A stretch of 64,000 bases of DNA from Sinimarinibacterium flocculans (GTDB lineage: Bacteria; Pseudomonadota; Gammaproteobacteria; Nevskiales; Nevskiaceae), in the NCBI RefSeq assembly GCF_003201205.1, contig NZ_QICN01000012.1, positions 1 through 64,000 of the forward strand, in the 5' to 3' direction. The position numbers and the translations under genes were made by a program. Below the pieces are notes generated by a model, which saw only the letters and a program-made list of their open reading frames with translations, did no database searches and was not told the DNA's origin. How positions within the stretch are numbered: position 1 is the first letter of the stretch; each line of letters opens with the position of its first letter. Positions 1 to 7,853 of this stretch are shown one piece after another.

Positions 1-82
1 CGGCCGGCCGAGCGATCACCACCTCTCGCAACATCGGATAGTCCAGTTCCGTCAGCTTCGGCGGACGCCCCCGCTTGCCCAT
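1..82 (-). CDS. Truncated N-terminus of a possible transposase (runs off the window)
   Basis: An open frame begins with ATG at 82 and runs leftward out of the window. The 27 visible residues start MGKRGRPPKLTELDY and look like the N-terminal helix-turn-helix of an IS630-like transposase or a similar DNA-binding protein. A purine-rich AGGGG about 8 bases upstream could be its ribosome binding site. Only the first codons are visible, so the family call is an inference from the basic GRPPK stretch. It is transcribed in the same direction as waaA, just behind its 3' end. Confidence 0.35.
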   Translation of the reverse strand, partial: MGKRGRPPKLTELDYPMLREVVIARPA

Positions 83-102
83 TTCGCAGCCCCTGATCGC
101 CA

Positions 103-133
103 GTAGACTGCTATTTTACTTTATTTTGTCTAC
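103..133. repeat. Inverted repeat GTAGAC/GTCTAC around the waaA stop codon
   Basis: GTAGAC at 103-108 and GTCTAC at 128-133 flank a 19-base AT-rich loop that holds the stop codon of waaA. It could be a weak hairpin ending waaA mRNA, or the terminal repeat of an element carrying the truncated reading frame to the left. No T tract follows the stem, so a terminator role is not supported strongly. Confidence 0.3.
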
Positions 134-1405
134 ACCCTCTGAGGTCGCCGGCAGGGCCTCGACCGCCGCGACCAGACGCGCGCTCGCGCCGCGGTTCGCC
201 TCGACGGCCGCACGGCCCGCCGCGGCCATCGCCGCACAACGATCCGGGTGCTGCAGCAGCTCCGCAAGCGTGGCCGCCAGCGACGCCGCACTCACTTCCC
301 GCGCGGCGTCAGCCGCTAGCAGCAGCGTTCGTGCGGCCGCGAAATTGTGCATGTGCGGACCGAACAGCACCGGTACGCCCACGGCGGCGGGCTCGAGCAC
401 GTTGTGACCGCCGACCGGCACCAGCGAGCCGCCGACGAAACTCAGATCGGCCAGCGCGAGGTAGACGAACATCTCGCCGAGACTGTCGCCGACCAGCACC
501 TGCACCTGCGGCGTCAGCGCCTCGTACCCGTCGCTGCGACGCACGCCGCGCAGGCCGCTGGCGGCGACCAGTCGTGCAACCTCGTCGAAGCGCTGCGGAT
601 GCCGCGGCACCAGGACGAGCAAGGCATCCGGCCATCGTTGCAGCAGCGTGCGGTGCACGTCGAGCGCGGCGACCTCCTCCCCCTCGTGGGTGCTGGCCGC
701 GACCCATACCGGCCGGCTCCGCCCCAGGCGCAGACGCAGCGCGCGGCCCGCGGCGACCTGCGCCGCAGGAACCGGCTGATCGAATTTCATGTTGCCGCTC
801 ACCTCGACACGCGCCGCAGGCGCACCCAGGGCCACGAAGCGCGCGGCGTCGGCCGCGGACTGTGCCGCGATGAGGCTGCAATCGGCCAGCGTCGAGCGGG
901 CCAGGCTGCGCAGCCGGCGATAGCCGCGCAGCGAGCGCGCCGACAGGCGCGCATTGGCGAGCAGCAGCGGGATGCGGCGACGGCGCAGGGCGCGGAACAG
1001 GTTCGGCCACAGCTCGGTTTCCATCACGACCACGCGTTCCGGCCTGGTCCGCGCCAGAAAACGCGTCAGCACCCAGGGCAGGTCATACGGCGCGTAGCTG
1101 TGCAGCACTGCCTCACCGAGCGATGTCCGCACGCATGCCGAGCCGGTCGGCGTCGTCGTCGTGACCAGCACCCGCCGCTCGCCGTAGCGCGCGACCAGCC
1201 CGCGGATCAGCGGCAGCGCCGCCTGGACTTCGCCCACCGAGACCGCATGGACCCAGACCGCGACCGGCTGGCCGACGCGCGCCACCCCGCCGAACCGCTC
1301 ACCGATACGTTGCCTATAACCCGGAAGGCGGCGCGAGCGCCATAGCAGCCTGAGCACCACCAACGGCGCGAGCAGGTGCAGCAGCAGGGTGTATAACGCG
1401 CGCAT
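116..1405 (-). CDS. waaA: 3-deoxy-D-manno-octulosonic acid (Kdo) transferase
   Basis: Transfers Kdo from CMP-Kdo to lipid IVA at the cytoplasmic face of the inner membrane, the step joining lipid A to the LPS core. The 429-residue product has the usual length: an N-terminal hydrophobic anchor (about 1-22), the N-terminal GT-B domain with HAVSVGE (putative catalytic base Glu59), METELWPN, and a C-terminal domain with GGSLVPVGGHNVLEPA, the conserved CMP-Kdo-binding region. The last residues (GVDKIK) overlap an AT-rich inverted repeat beside a truncated reading frame, so the extreme C-terminus may have been altered by an insertion. It is divergent from the lipid A acyltransferase gene. Number of Kdo residues added cannot be told from sequence. 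Confidence 0.93.
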   Translation of the reverse strand: MRALYTLLLHLLAPLVVLRLLWRSRRLPGYRQRIGERFGGVARVGQPVAVWVHAVSVGEVQAALPLIRGLVARYGERRVLVTTTTPTGSACVRTSLGEAVLHSYAPYDLPWVLTRFLARTRPERVVVMETELWPNLFRALRRRRIPLLLANARLSARSLRGYRRLRSLARSTLADCSLIAAQSAADAARFVALGAPAARVEVSGNMKFDQPVPAAQVAAGRALRLRLGRSRPVWVAASTHEGEEVAALDVHRTLLQRWPDALLVLVPRHPQRFDEVARLVAASGLRGVRRSDGYEALTPQVQVLVGDSLGEMFVYLALADLSFVGGSLVPVGGHNVLEPAAVGVPVLFGPHMHNFAAARTLLLAADAAREVSAASLAATLAELLQHPDRCAAMAAAGRAAVEANRGASARLVAAVEALPATSEGVDKIK

Positions 1406-1416
1406 GGGCGGAGTTT

Positions 1417-1451
1417 ATGGACAGACCGTGAACAATCCATGGACAAACCGT
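1417..1451. promoter_or_regulatory. Tandem 13-bp direct repeat upstream of waaA
   Basis: Two copies of ATGGACA(G/A)ACCGT occur at 1417-1429 and 1439-1451, identical at 12 of 13 positions and 22 bp apart, about two helical turns. They lie directly upstream of the waaA start in the divergent waaA/lpxL spacer. Repeats on one face of the helix are typical of response-regulator sites; the binding protein is unknown. Confidence 0.35.
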
Positions 1452-1552
1452 TAAGGCTTCCTGCTGTCAGCGCGCCCACTTCGGTCCGCTGACCGCCGGT
1501 GCCGCCTCGCGGCCGCGCACGCGCGCAGGGGCCGCACCTCTAGAATGCGCGG

Positions 1553-2482
1553 ATGGCCGCGCCCGCCTTCCAAGCCGCACTCCTGCACCCGCGACACTGG
1601 GCCACCTGGCTCGGCGTCGCCAGCGTCTGGCTGCTGAGCTGGCTCCCCGTGCCGCTGCAGGCGGCGCTCGGCGCCGGCCTGGGACGCGCCATCGGCCACC
1701 TGCTGCGCTCGCGCCGCGACGTCGTGCGCACCAACCTGCGCATCGCCTTTCCGCAGGCCGACGCGCCGCAGATCGAGCGCCTGACCGGTCAGCATTTCGC
1801 GGACCTGGGCCGCGGCGTCTTCGAGACGGCGCTGGCCTGGTTCGCCCCAGACTGGAGACTACGGCATCGCGGCGAGGTCACGGGCATCGAGAACCTGCGC
1901 GCGGCGATGGCTGACGGCTCGGGCGTCCTGCTGCTGACAGGCCACTTCACGACGCTGGAACTGGGTGCCCGCTTCCTGTGCCTCGCGGGAGTGCGCTTCC
2001 ATGCGATGTACCGACCCTACAACAACGCGGTCATGGACTTTCTGATGCACCGCTGGCGTGAAGGCCGTTCCGGGCTGCCGGCCCTGCCGCGCGACGATCT
2101 GCGCCGGCTGGTGCGCGCGCTGCGCGACGGCCGCCCGATCTGGTACGCGCCCGACCAGGCCCTGGACCGTCGCATGAGCGTCTACGCCCCGTTCTTCGGC
2201 GTGCCGGTGCGCACGATCACGGCGACCGCGCGACTCTCGCAGATGGGCCGCGCGAAGGTCGTGCCGTACTTTCCGGAGCGCCACGGCAGCCGCTACCGTG
2301 TCCGCATCCTGCCGGCACTCGAGGACTTTCCGCTCGGCGACGAGATCGCCGATGCCACCCGCATCAACCACGTCGTCGAACAGGGGATCGCGCTCGCGCC
2401 GACGCAGTATTTCTGGGTGCACAAGCGCTACAAGGGCCTGCCCCCGGACATGGCCGCCGTCTACGGTCGGCGCGAGGCCTGA
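1553..2482 (+). CDS. lpxL: Lipid A biosynthesis acyltransferase (LpxL/LpxM/HtrB family)
   Basis: Adds a secondary acyl chain from acyl-ACP to Kdo-lipid A precursors at the inner membrane. The 309-residue protein has an N-terminal membrane segment (about 17-32) and the family catalytic HX4E motif in TGHFTTLELGAR (His131, Glu136), followed by MYRPYNN and WYAPDQ, both conserved in the family. It sits divergently from waaA, matching its place in the same pathway. Sequence alone does not settle whether it is the lauroyl (LpxL) or myristoyl (LpxM) enzyme; lpxL is preferred as the only copy visible. The ATG follows a TCTAGAATGCGCGG spacer without a strong Shine-Dalgarno. Confidence 0.88.
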   Translation: MAAPAFQAALLHPRHWATWLGVASVWLLSWLPVPLQAALGAGLGRAIGHLLRSRRDVVRTNLRIAFPQADAPQIERLTGQHFADLGRGVFETALAWFAPDWRLRHRGEVTGIENLRAAMADGSGVLLLTGHFTTLELGARFLCLAGVRFHAMYRPYNNAVMDFLMHRWREGRSGLPALPRDDLRRLVRALRDGRPIWYAPDQALDRRMSVYAPFFGVPVRTITATARLSQMGRAKVVPYFPERHGSRYRVRILPALEDFPLGDEIADATRINHVVEQGIALAPTQYFWVHKRYKGLPPDMAAVYGRREA

Positions 2483-2558
2483 GGGCTGCCGCGCACGTCG
2501 GGGCACAGCCCGGGTGCTGCTATAGTTACCCGCCATGTTGACCTAGGGACTGTTCCGC

Positions 2559-3536
2559 ATGCCTGCGCTTCGCCGCATCGCCGCGCTCGCGGCTCTGATT
2601 GTTGCACCCATGGCGCTGGCCGCCGGCGTCGCATCGCAGGCGCAGTCGATGATCGAACAGGGGCAGGCGGCCGCCGCGCTCCAGCTGCTCGACAAGCACC
2701 TTGCCGGCAATCCGCAGGACGCCGAGGCGCGCTTCGCCCGCGGACTCGCGCTCGTGCGTCTCGAGCGCAGCAAGGACGCGATCCGCGTGTTCTCCGATCT
2801 GACCCGCGACTATCCGCAGCTGCCGGAGCCCTACAACAACCTGGCCGTGCTCTACGCCGCGCAGGGCGACTACGAAAAGGCCCGCGACGCGCTGCAGGCC
2901 GCCCTGGCCACCCATCCGAGCTACGCCACCGCGCACGAGAATCTCGGCGACATCTACGCCGCGCTGGCCGGCGCCGCGTACAGCCGCGCACTGCAACTCG
3001 ACGAATCGAACCAGATGCTGCGCCACAAGCTGGCGCTGCTCAACCAGATCGACGCCAGCGAGACGGTGGCGCGCGAAGCCGTGCCGGTCAGTGCGCCGCC
3101 GCCGGCCGTCGCAGCCGCTCCGGCCGCTGCACCGACACCGGCTCCCGTGGCGGCAGTGGCCGAGGCGCCGGCGGATACGGACGCGCTCGGTGCCGACACC
3201 CGCGCGGCGCTGCTGCGCAGCGTCGAAGCCTGGGCCGCCGCCTGGTCGAAGCAGGACCTGAGCGCCTACTTCGCGGCCTACGCCCAGGACTTCGTCCCCG
3301 AGGGCGGTCTTTCGCGCGCCGCGTGGGAGGCCCAGCGCCGCGAGCGCATCAGCGCACCCGGACGCATCCAGGTCAACGTGACCGATCCGGCGTTCAGCAG
3401 CACCGGCGACGCCGGCGCGAGCGTGAGCTTCCGCCAGGAGTACGTCTCCGACACGTTCTCCGACGTCGTCACCAAGGTGCTCGACATGAAGAAGACCGCG
3501 GGCGGCTGGAAGATCGCCCGTGAGTACAGCCGCTGA
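2559..3536 (+). CDS. Secreted TPR protein with C-terminal NTF2-like domain
   Basis: Function unknown; the protein is predicted to be periplasmic. A signal peptide covers about residues 1-22 (MPALRRIAALAALIVAPMAL). Tetratricopeptide-like helical repeats run from about 25 to 165 (EPYNNLAVLYAAQGDYEKA, ATAHENLGDIYAALA). An Ala/Pro/Val-rich linker (about 175-210) leads to a C-terminal domain of about 110 residues beginning LLRSVEAWAAAWSKQDLSAY and ending GGWKIAREYSR, an NTF2/SnoaL-like fold. The next gene, 21 bases on, ends with a clearly related domain, so the two products probably act together in the cell envelope, perhaps in peptidoglycan remodelling given the neighbour's YkuD domain. Confidence 0.8.
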   Translation: MPALRRIAALAALIVAPMALAAGVASQAQSMIEQGQAAAALQLLDKHLAGNPQDAEARFARGLALVRLERSKDAIRVFSDLTRDYPQLPEPYNNLAVLYAAQGDYEKARDALQAALATHPSYATAHENLGDIYAALAGAAYSRALQLDESNQMLRHKLALLNQIDASETVAREAVPVSAPPPAVAAAPAAAPTPAPVAAVAEAPADTDALGADTRAALLRSVEAWAAAWSKQDLSAYFAAYAQDFVPEGGLSRAAWEAQRRERISAPGRIQVNVTDPAFSSTGDAGASVSFRQEYVSDTFSDVVTKVLDMKKTAGGWKIAREYSR

Positions 3537-3557
3537 TTCCCGACGCGTTCTTTCCCG

Positions 3558-4739
3558 ATGATTGCTGGCAAGTTCCGCGCACTCGCGTGCGCCACGCTCG
3601 GATGCTGGATGAGCGTGGCGACGGCGATCGACACCGGCCCCGAACGACAGTTCAACGAAGCGGTCGAGCTGCTGCGTGCCGGACGCTCGGGTGAGGCCCT
3701 GTCGACGCTGGAATCGCTGACCCGGCGCGAGCCCAATTTCCGTCTGGCGCAGCTGATCTACGGCGAGCTGCTGGCGGCACTGTCGGGCGCCGATGCCGGC
3801 AAGCTCGTCGCCACCAGCATGAGCACCGACGCGCGACTGCGCGATCTCGCCGAGGAGGCGCGCGTGCGCCTGGCCGGCGAAAAGGCCGTGCCGATGCCGG
3901 GCATGGTGCCCAACGTCGTGCTGCAGCTTTCCGAGGGCTTCGAGCATGCGATCGTCGTCGACCTGCCGCGGGCACGCCTCTACCTGCTCGAGAACAACGG
4001 CGGCGAGCTGAGCCTGCTGCGTCATCACTACGCGGCCATCGGCCGCAACGGCTCGGGCAAGCAGGTCACCGGCGACATGCGCACGCCCGTCGGGCTCTAC
4101 CACATCACCCACTGGATCGACGACGACAAGCTGCCGGAACTCTACGGCGCCGGCGCGCTGCCGCTCGACTATCCGAACGCCTGGGACCGCCATCTCCGGC
4201 GCACCGGCTCGGGCATCTGGCTGCACGGCGTGCCGCGCGACACCTACAGCCGGCCGCCACGGTCCAGCGAAGGCTGCGTGACGATGGCCAACGTCGATCT
4301 CGAGGCGCTGCGTACCCACGTGCGTTTCGGCGGCACGCCGGTGATTCTCAGCGACAAGCTCGAATGGGTTCCGGCCGATGCCGTGACCCCGGTGCGCGAG
4401 GCCTTCATGCGCCGCGTCGAGGACTGGCGCGCCAAGTGGTCGGCGCGCGACACCGAGGCCTACCTCGCCTACTACGCCGACGACTTCAGCGCCGACGGCA
4501 TGGGCCGCGCCGCGTTCGCGGCACACAAGCGCCGCGTCAACGCGTCGAAGAAGTTCATCGACATCCGCCTGTCGGACATGAGCCTGTTCCGTTATCCCGG
4601 TGCCGAGCAGGACGTGCTGCTCGCCGAGTTCACGATGGAATACAGCTCCGACAACTACGCCGTGACGACGCGCAAGCAGCAGTTCTGGCGCCGCGAGGCT
4701 GACGGCGCCTGGAAGATCATCCGCGAGATCAACCGGTAG
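3558..4739 (+). CDS. L,D-transpeptidase (YkuD domain) with C-terminal NTF2-like domain
   Basis: Predicted periplasmic L,D-transpeptidase that makes 3-3 peptidoglycan cross-links or anchors proteins to the wall. After a signal peptide (about 1-23) comes a short helical region (about 27-110), then the YkuD/ErfK domain (about 128-275) with the catalytic pair His223 (WLHGVP) and Cys240 (SSEGCVTM). The C-terminal ~110 residues (FMRRVEDWRAKW to WKIIREINR) match the NTF2-like domain of the preceding gene. The 393-residue length exceeds minimal YkuD enzymes because of this extra domain. Both genes are co-oriented and 21 bases apart, suggesting one operon. Catalytic residues are intact. Confidence 0.9.
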   Translation: MIAGKFRALACATLGCWMSVATAIDTGPERQFNEAVELLRAGRSGEALSTLESLTRREPNFRLAQLIYGELLAALSGADAGKLVATSMSTDARLRDLAEEARVRLAGEKAVPMPGMVPNVVLQLSEGFEHAIVVDLPRARLYLLENNGGELSLLRHHYAAIGRNGSGKQVTGDMRTPVGLYHITHWIDDDKLPELYGAGALPLDYPNAWDRHLRRTGSGIWLHGVPRDTYSRPPRSSEGCVTMANVDLEALRTHVRFGGTPVILSDKLEWVPADAVTPVREAFMRRVEDWRAKWSARDTEAYLAYYADDFSADGMGRAAFAAHKRRVNASKKFIDIRLSDMSLFRYPGAEQDVLLAEFTMEYSSDNYAVTTRKQQFWRREADGAWKIIREINR

Positions 4740-4782
4740 TAAAGCCGCGTCCGGGGCGCCAGCGCCCGGGCGGCGCAGCCGC

Positions 4783-5730
4783 TCAGTTCTGCGTTTCTGC
4801 TTCCGCGCCGTTCCAGGGATGGTCGCCCAGGCGGAAGTACAGGGGCGCCTCTTCCGGCAGGTTGCGTTCGAGCCAGGTCAGCATGTCGGCCCAGATCCGC
4901 GCCTGCTGCTGCGGGCTGGGCATGATGCCGGCATACGGCAGTTCCAGCGTGATCACCGGCAGGCCGATGTTGATGCCGGCGAAATTGCCCAGCGAGCCGG
5001 GGTAGGTGCCGAGCTGGTGCAGGTGCAGGAAGCCGAAGCGCTGCGGCGGCTCGCGCGGCCCGTCGAAATCGAGGATGCCGAAGGGCGCGTGCACCGAGAC
5101 GATCGCGTCCGGCTTGAACTGCCGGATCTCGCGCACCAGCCACTGCGTCTCGGGCTCCGACAACGCCTGCGGGCCGGGATAGCGACGCGGGTCGCGCCCG
5201 GTCCGGCGCTCCCAGTACGCCGTGGCCTCGGTGTCCCAGTCGCGCGAGGGAAAGTTGCGGTTGAGGTCGACACCGGCCGCATTCATGCGCGTGGCCGGCC
5301 GGCGCAACAGTCCGTCGGGGTTCGCACAGGGCAGCACGCGCCAGTGCAGCGGCTGGAAGCGGCTGCGCTCGAGGCGCTCCATCCAGTTGAACACGATGCT
5401 CACCGACGACAGCTCGTCGCCGTGGATGCCGCCGATCATCAGCACCCGCTGCGGCGTTGTGCGCCGCGAGGTGGCCGGATAGTCGCGGTACAGCAGCGGC
5501 AGTCCCTCGCGACTCGCCCCCTCGGCGACGTGCAGCCCGGCATCCAGGCAACGCTGCGCGCCGACGCTGTGCAGCCGTCCGCCGATCAGCCGGCACGCGG
5601 TCTCCAGCGTGGCCAGCGGCAGCGCCGGTGCGGGTTCGTCGGCACCGGCGACGAGGCCGGGCGCCACAACAAAAAGCCCGGCGATCAGCCGGGCCTTGAG
5701 TGTTCGCAGGCCGGAATCAGCCGCCCGCAC
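4783..5730 (-). CDS. M14-family zinc carboxypeptidase (MpaA-like murein peptide amidase)
   Basis: Zinc metallopeptidase of the M14 family, closest in length and motifs to murein tripeptide amidase A, which cleaves gamma-D-Glu-diaminopimelate bonds. Zinc ligands His103 and Glu106 (GGIHGDE) and His214 (SVHAP) and the catalytic Glu263 (TLELPYA) are present, with NPDG and GVDLNRNFP in between. From the ATG at 5730 (overlapping dsbA by 14 bases) the N-terminus reads as a signal peptide (about 12-30). However, a strong intrinsic terminator covers codons 12-20, so an alternative start (GTG at 5667) giving a cytoplasmic enzyme is possible. It probably belongs to a peptidoglycan-recycling or wall-processing set with the adjacent YkuD gene. 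Confidence 0.82.
   Translation of the reverse strand: MRAADSGLRTLKARLIAGLFVVAPGLVAGADEPAPALPLATLETACRLIGGRLHSVGAQRCLDAGLHVAEGASREGLPLLYRDYPATSRRTTPQRVLMIGGIHGDELSSVSIVFNWMERLERSRFQPLHWRVLPCANPDGLLRRPATRMNAAGVDLNRNFPSRDWDTEATAYWERRTGRDPRRYPGPQALSEPETQWLVREIRQFKPDAIVSVHAPFGILDFDGPREPPQRFGFLHLHQLGTYPGSLGNFAGINIGLPVITLELPYAGIMPSPQQQARIWADMLTWLERNLPEEAPLYFRLGDHPWNGAEAETQN
5671..5697 (-). terminator. Intrinsic terminator behind dsbA, inside the M14 gene start
   Basis: On the minus strand GCCCGGC-TGATC-GCCGGGC forms a perfect 7-bp stem (5694-5688 with 5682-5676) followed by TTTTTGTT. It stands 20 bases after the dsbA stop, as expected for its terminator, yet lies within the first codons of the M14 peptidase frame. 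Confidence 0.75.
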
Positions 5731-6373
5731 GTTCTTTGCGCACCTTGTCGACCAGAAAGTCGATCACTTTCGCCGTGTCCTCGAAACTGCCGACCATCGC
5801 CGCACTGGTGACGTACTTGCCGCCGATGACCATCGTCGGCACGCTGGTGACGCCGTAGTCCATCGCCAGCTGCTCGGCCTTGCGCACGCGCGAGTCGACC
5901 GCGAAGCCCTTGAGCGTCGCCGACAGCACGTCCGGCATCACGCCGGTCACGCTGTTGAAGACGGTCTGCAACTGCGCCTCGTTGTTCAGCGGCATGCGCC
6001 GCTCGTGGATCGCCTCGAACAGCGGCATGTGCACCTGCTCGCTGACGTTCAGGGCCTCGGCGGCGTAGAACGCCCGCGCGTGGACCCGGCCGATCTCGCG
6101 GCCGAAGGTGACCGGGTAACGCACGAAATCCACGTCGCCCGGCCTGGTCTTCGCCCACGCCGAGATCGTCGGGTCGAACGAGTAGCAATGCGGGCAGCTG
6201 TACATGAAGAACTCGGCGACCTCGATACGCTTCGGGTCGTCCGGCGCCTGCACCTTGCGTGCCTTCTGGTAGTGCTTGCCTTCCTCGAAGGCGCTGCCGG
6301 CGTCCTGGGCGGAGCAGGCAATGGCGAAGACGCCGAGGACGGCGGCGGCAAGGGCACGGAAAGGTGAACGCAT
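5717..6373 (-). CDS. dsbA: Thiol:disulfide interchange protein DsbA
   Basis: Periplasmic oxidase that introduces disulfides into exported proteins and is reoxidised by DsbB. The 218-residue product has an N-terminal signal segment (about 1-22), a thioredoxin fold with active site Cys60-Pro-His-Cys63 (YSCPHCY), the DsbA helical insertion, and the cis-proline loop TSVPT (Pro179). A Cys at the end of the signal segment (FAIAC) makes a lipoprotein conceivable but the lipobox is poor. It follows the cytochrome c4 gene by 14 bases; the c4-dsbA pair divergent from engB is a common gammaproteobacterial arrangement. A strong terminator follows its stop codon. Confidence 0.93.
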   Translation of the reverse strand: MRSPFRALAAAVLGVFAIACSAQDAGSAFEEGKHYQKARKVQAPDDPKRIEVAEFFMYSCPHCYSFDPTISAWAKTRPGDVDFVRYPVTFGREIGRVHARAFYAAEALNVSEQVHMPLFEAIHERRMPLNNEAQLQTVFNSVTGVMPDVLSATLKGFAVDSRVRKAEQLAMDYGVTSVPTMVIGGKYVTSAAMVGSFEDTAKVIDFLVDKVRKERAGG

Positions 6374-6387
6374 GTCGGGTCAGATCC

Positions 6388-7050
6388 TCACTGCAGGCCG
6401 TTGATGTACGAGGCCAGTGCGTCGATGTCCTCGTCCGAAAGCTTGCCTGCGACTGCCGCCATGATCCCGAAGTTCCCCGACGGCATCTCTTCGCCGCTCG
6501 ATGCGAAGTCCCGGTACAGCCGCAGCGTGTTGGCCGTGTACGTCGCATGCTGGCCGCCGATGCGCGGATAGCCCGAGGCGGCGACGCCGGCGCCATTGGC
6601 GACGTGGCAGGCGGCGCAGGCCGGAATGCCGCGGGCGGCATCGCCACCGCGGTAGAGCGGTTCGGCCCTGGCGACGGCCTCTTCGCTAGCCACACCCGGG
6701 GAAAACGGCTGCGCCGCGAAGTAGGCGGCGAGATCGCGCATGTCCTGCTCGGACAGCGCAGCTGCCTGCGGCGCCATCAGCGGGTTCTTGCGCACGCCGG
6801 TCTTGAAGTTCTGCAGCTGCTCGAAGGTGTAGGCCGCATTCTGTCCGGCGAGCTTGGGCCACTCGGGATTGGAGCTGTTGCCCCCCGGGCCGTGGCAGGC
6901 GACACAGGGCGCGGCCTTGGCGGCACCGGCTTCTGCGTTGCCCTGGGTGAACGGGTCGGCGCCCGTTGCCGCACCGGATCCATTGTCGGAGGCCGCCATC
7001 GCACCCACCAGCGGAGTGCACAGGAGGGCAGCCAGCAGAACACGCTTCAT
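6388..7050 (-). CDS. Cytochrome c4 (di-haem)
   Basis: Periplasmic di-haem electron carrier that feeds terminal oxidases. A signal peptide (about 1-19) precedes two c-type haem sites, CVACH (Cys49, Cys52, His53) and CAACH (Cys145, Cys148, His149). Each half carries a candidate axial Met (KNPLMAP about residue 92; GEEMPSG in the second half). The two-domain, 220-residue layout is typical of cytochrome c4. It is the first gene of the c4-dsbA pair and divergent from engB, with a spacer of about 160 bases that must hold both promoters. Confidence 0.93.
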   Translation of the reverse strand: MKRVLLAALLCTPLVGAMAASDNGSGAATGADPFTQGNAEAGAAKAAPCVACHGPGGNSSNPEWPKLAGQNAAYTFEQLQNFKTGVRKNPLMAPQAAALSEQDMRDLAAYFAAQPFSPGVASEEAVARAEPLYRGGDAARGIPACAACHVANGAGVAASGYPRIGGQHATYTANTLRLYRDFASSGEEMPSGNFGIMAAVAGKLSDEDIDALASYINGLQ

Positions 7051-7214
7051 TGTCTTTGCAACTCCGGAAGATCGTGACCCGCGCCGGCGGCCTGCGTCGC
7101 GGCCGCGGATGCGGTTGGTCGTGGACCAGCGCGCGATTCTACATGGCCCGCGTCCCGCTTGGCACGCGCAGCCGGCCGGACGGCTATGCTTGTCGCGCGC
7201 CAGCCCCGCCCGAC

Positions 7215-7838
7215 ATGAACGACCGTACCCCCAATCCCTTCGCCGGTGCCCGATTTCTGCTGTCCTGCGCGCAATTGAGCCAGCTGCCCGACGACGACCG
7301 GCCGGAACTGGTGTTCGCGGGACGCTCGAACGCGGGCAAATCCAGTGCCCTGAACCGCCTCTGCGGACAGCAGGCCCTGGCCCGGGTCAGCAAGACGCCG
7401 GGACGCACGCAGCTGATCAACCTGTTCGAGGTGCCGCTCGGGCGTCTGGCCGACATCCCGGGCTACGGCTTCGCCAAGGTCGCCCGCGACCTGCGCGAGA
7501 GCTGGGGGGCGCTGATCGGCCGCTATCTCGAAACCCGCGCCAACGTCTGCGGCATCGTGCAGATCATGGACGTCCGCCATCCGCTGATGCCGCAGGACCG
7601 GCAGCTGCTCGAGTGGGCGGCCGCGCGCGCACTGCCCTGCCACGTGGTGCTGACCAAGGCCGATAAGCTCGGCTATGGTGCCGCCAAGAACGCGATGCTG
7701 GCCGTGCAGCGATCGCTGGCCCAGGTCCCGGGACTGAGCGTGCAGCTGTTCTCGGCGCAGGCGCCCAGCGGCGTGGAAGCGCTGCGCGAACGTGCGAGCG
7801 TTCTGCTGTCGCAGGGCGCTAAGATCGAAGATCGATAG
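7215..7838 (+). CDS. engB: Ribosome biogenesis GTPase EngB (YihA/YsxC)
   Basis: Essential GTPase of the TrmE-Era-EngA-YihA group that assists large-subunit ribosome assembly. From the chosen ATG at 7215 the product is 207 residues, normal for the family; the open frame extends upstream but without recognisable homology. G1 is GRSNAGKSS (36-44), G3 is DIPGYG (80-85), G4 is TKAD (147-150), and SAQ near 180 is G5. Threonine-containing switch I lies in KTPGRTQ. It is divergent from cytochrome c4. Confidence 0.92.
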   Translation: MNDRTPNPFAGARFLLSCAQLSQLPDDDRPELVFAGRSNAGKSSALNRLCGQQALARVSKTPGRTQLINLFEVPLGRLADIPGYGFAKVARDLRESWGALIGRYLETRANVCGIVQIMDVRHPLMPQDRQLLEWAAARALPCHVVLTKADKLGYGAAKNAMLAVQRSLAQVPGLSVQLFSAQAPSGVEALRERASVLLSQGAKIEDR

Positions 7839-7853
7839 ACACAAGGACGGACG

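Noticed and set aside
2526-4526. 666-codon open frame on the minus strand opposite the TPR and YkuD genes
   Set aside because: The plus strand carries two proteins with signal peptides and an intact YkuD active site; the minus frame has no recognisable domain.
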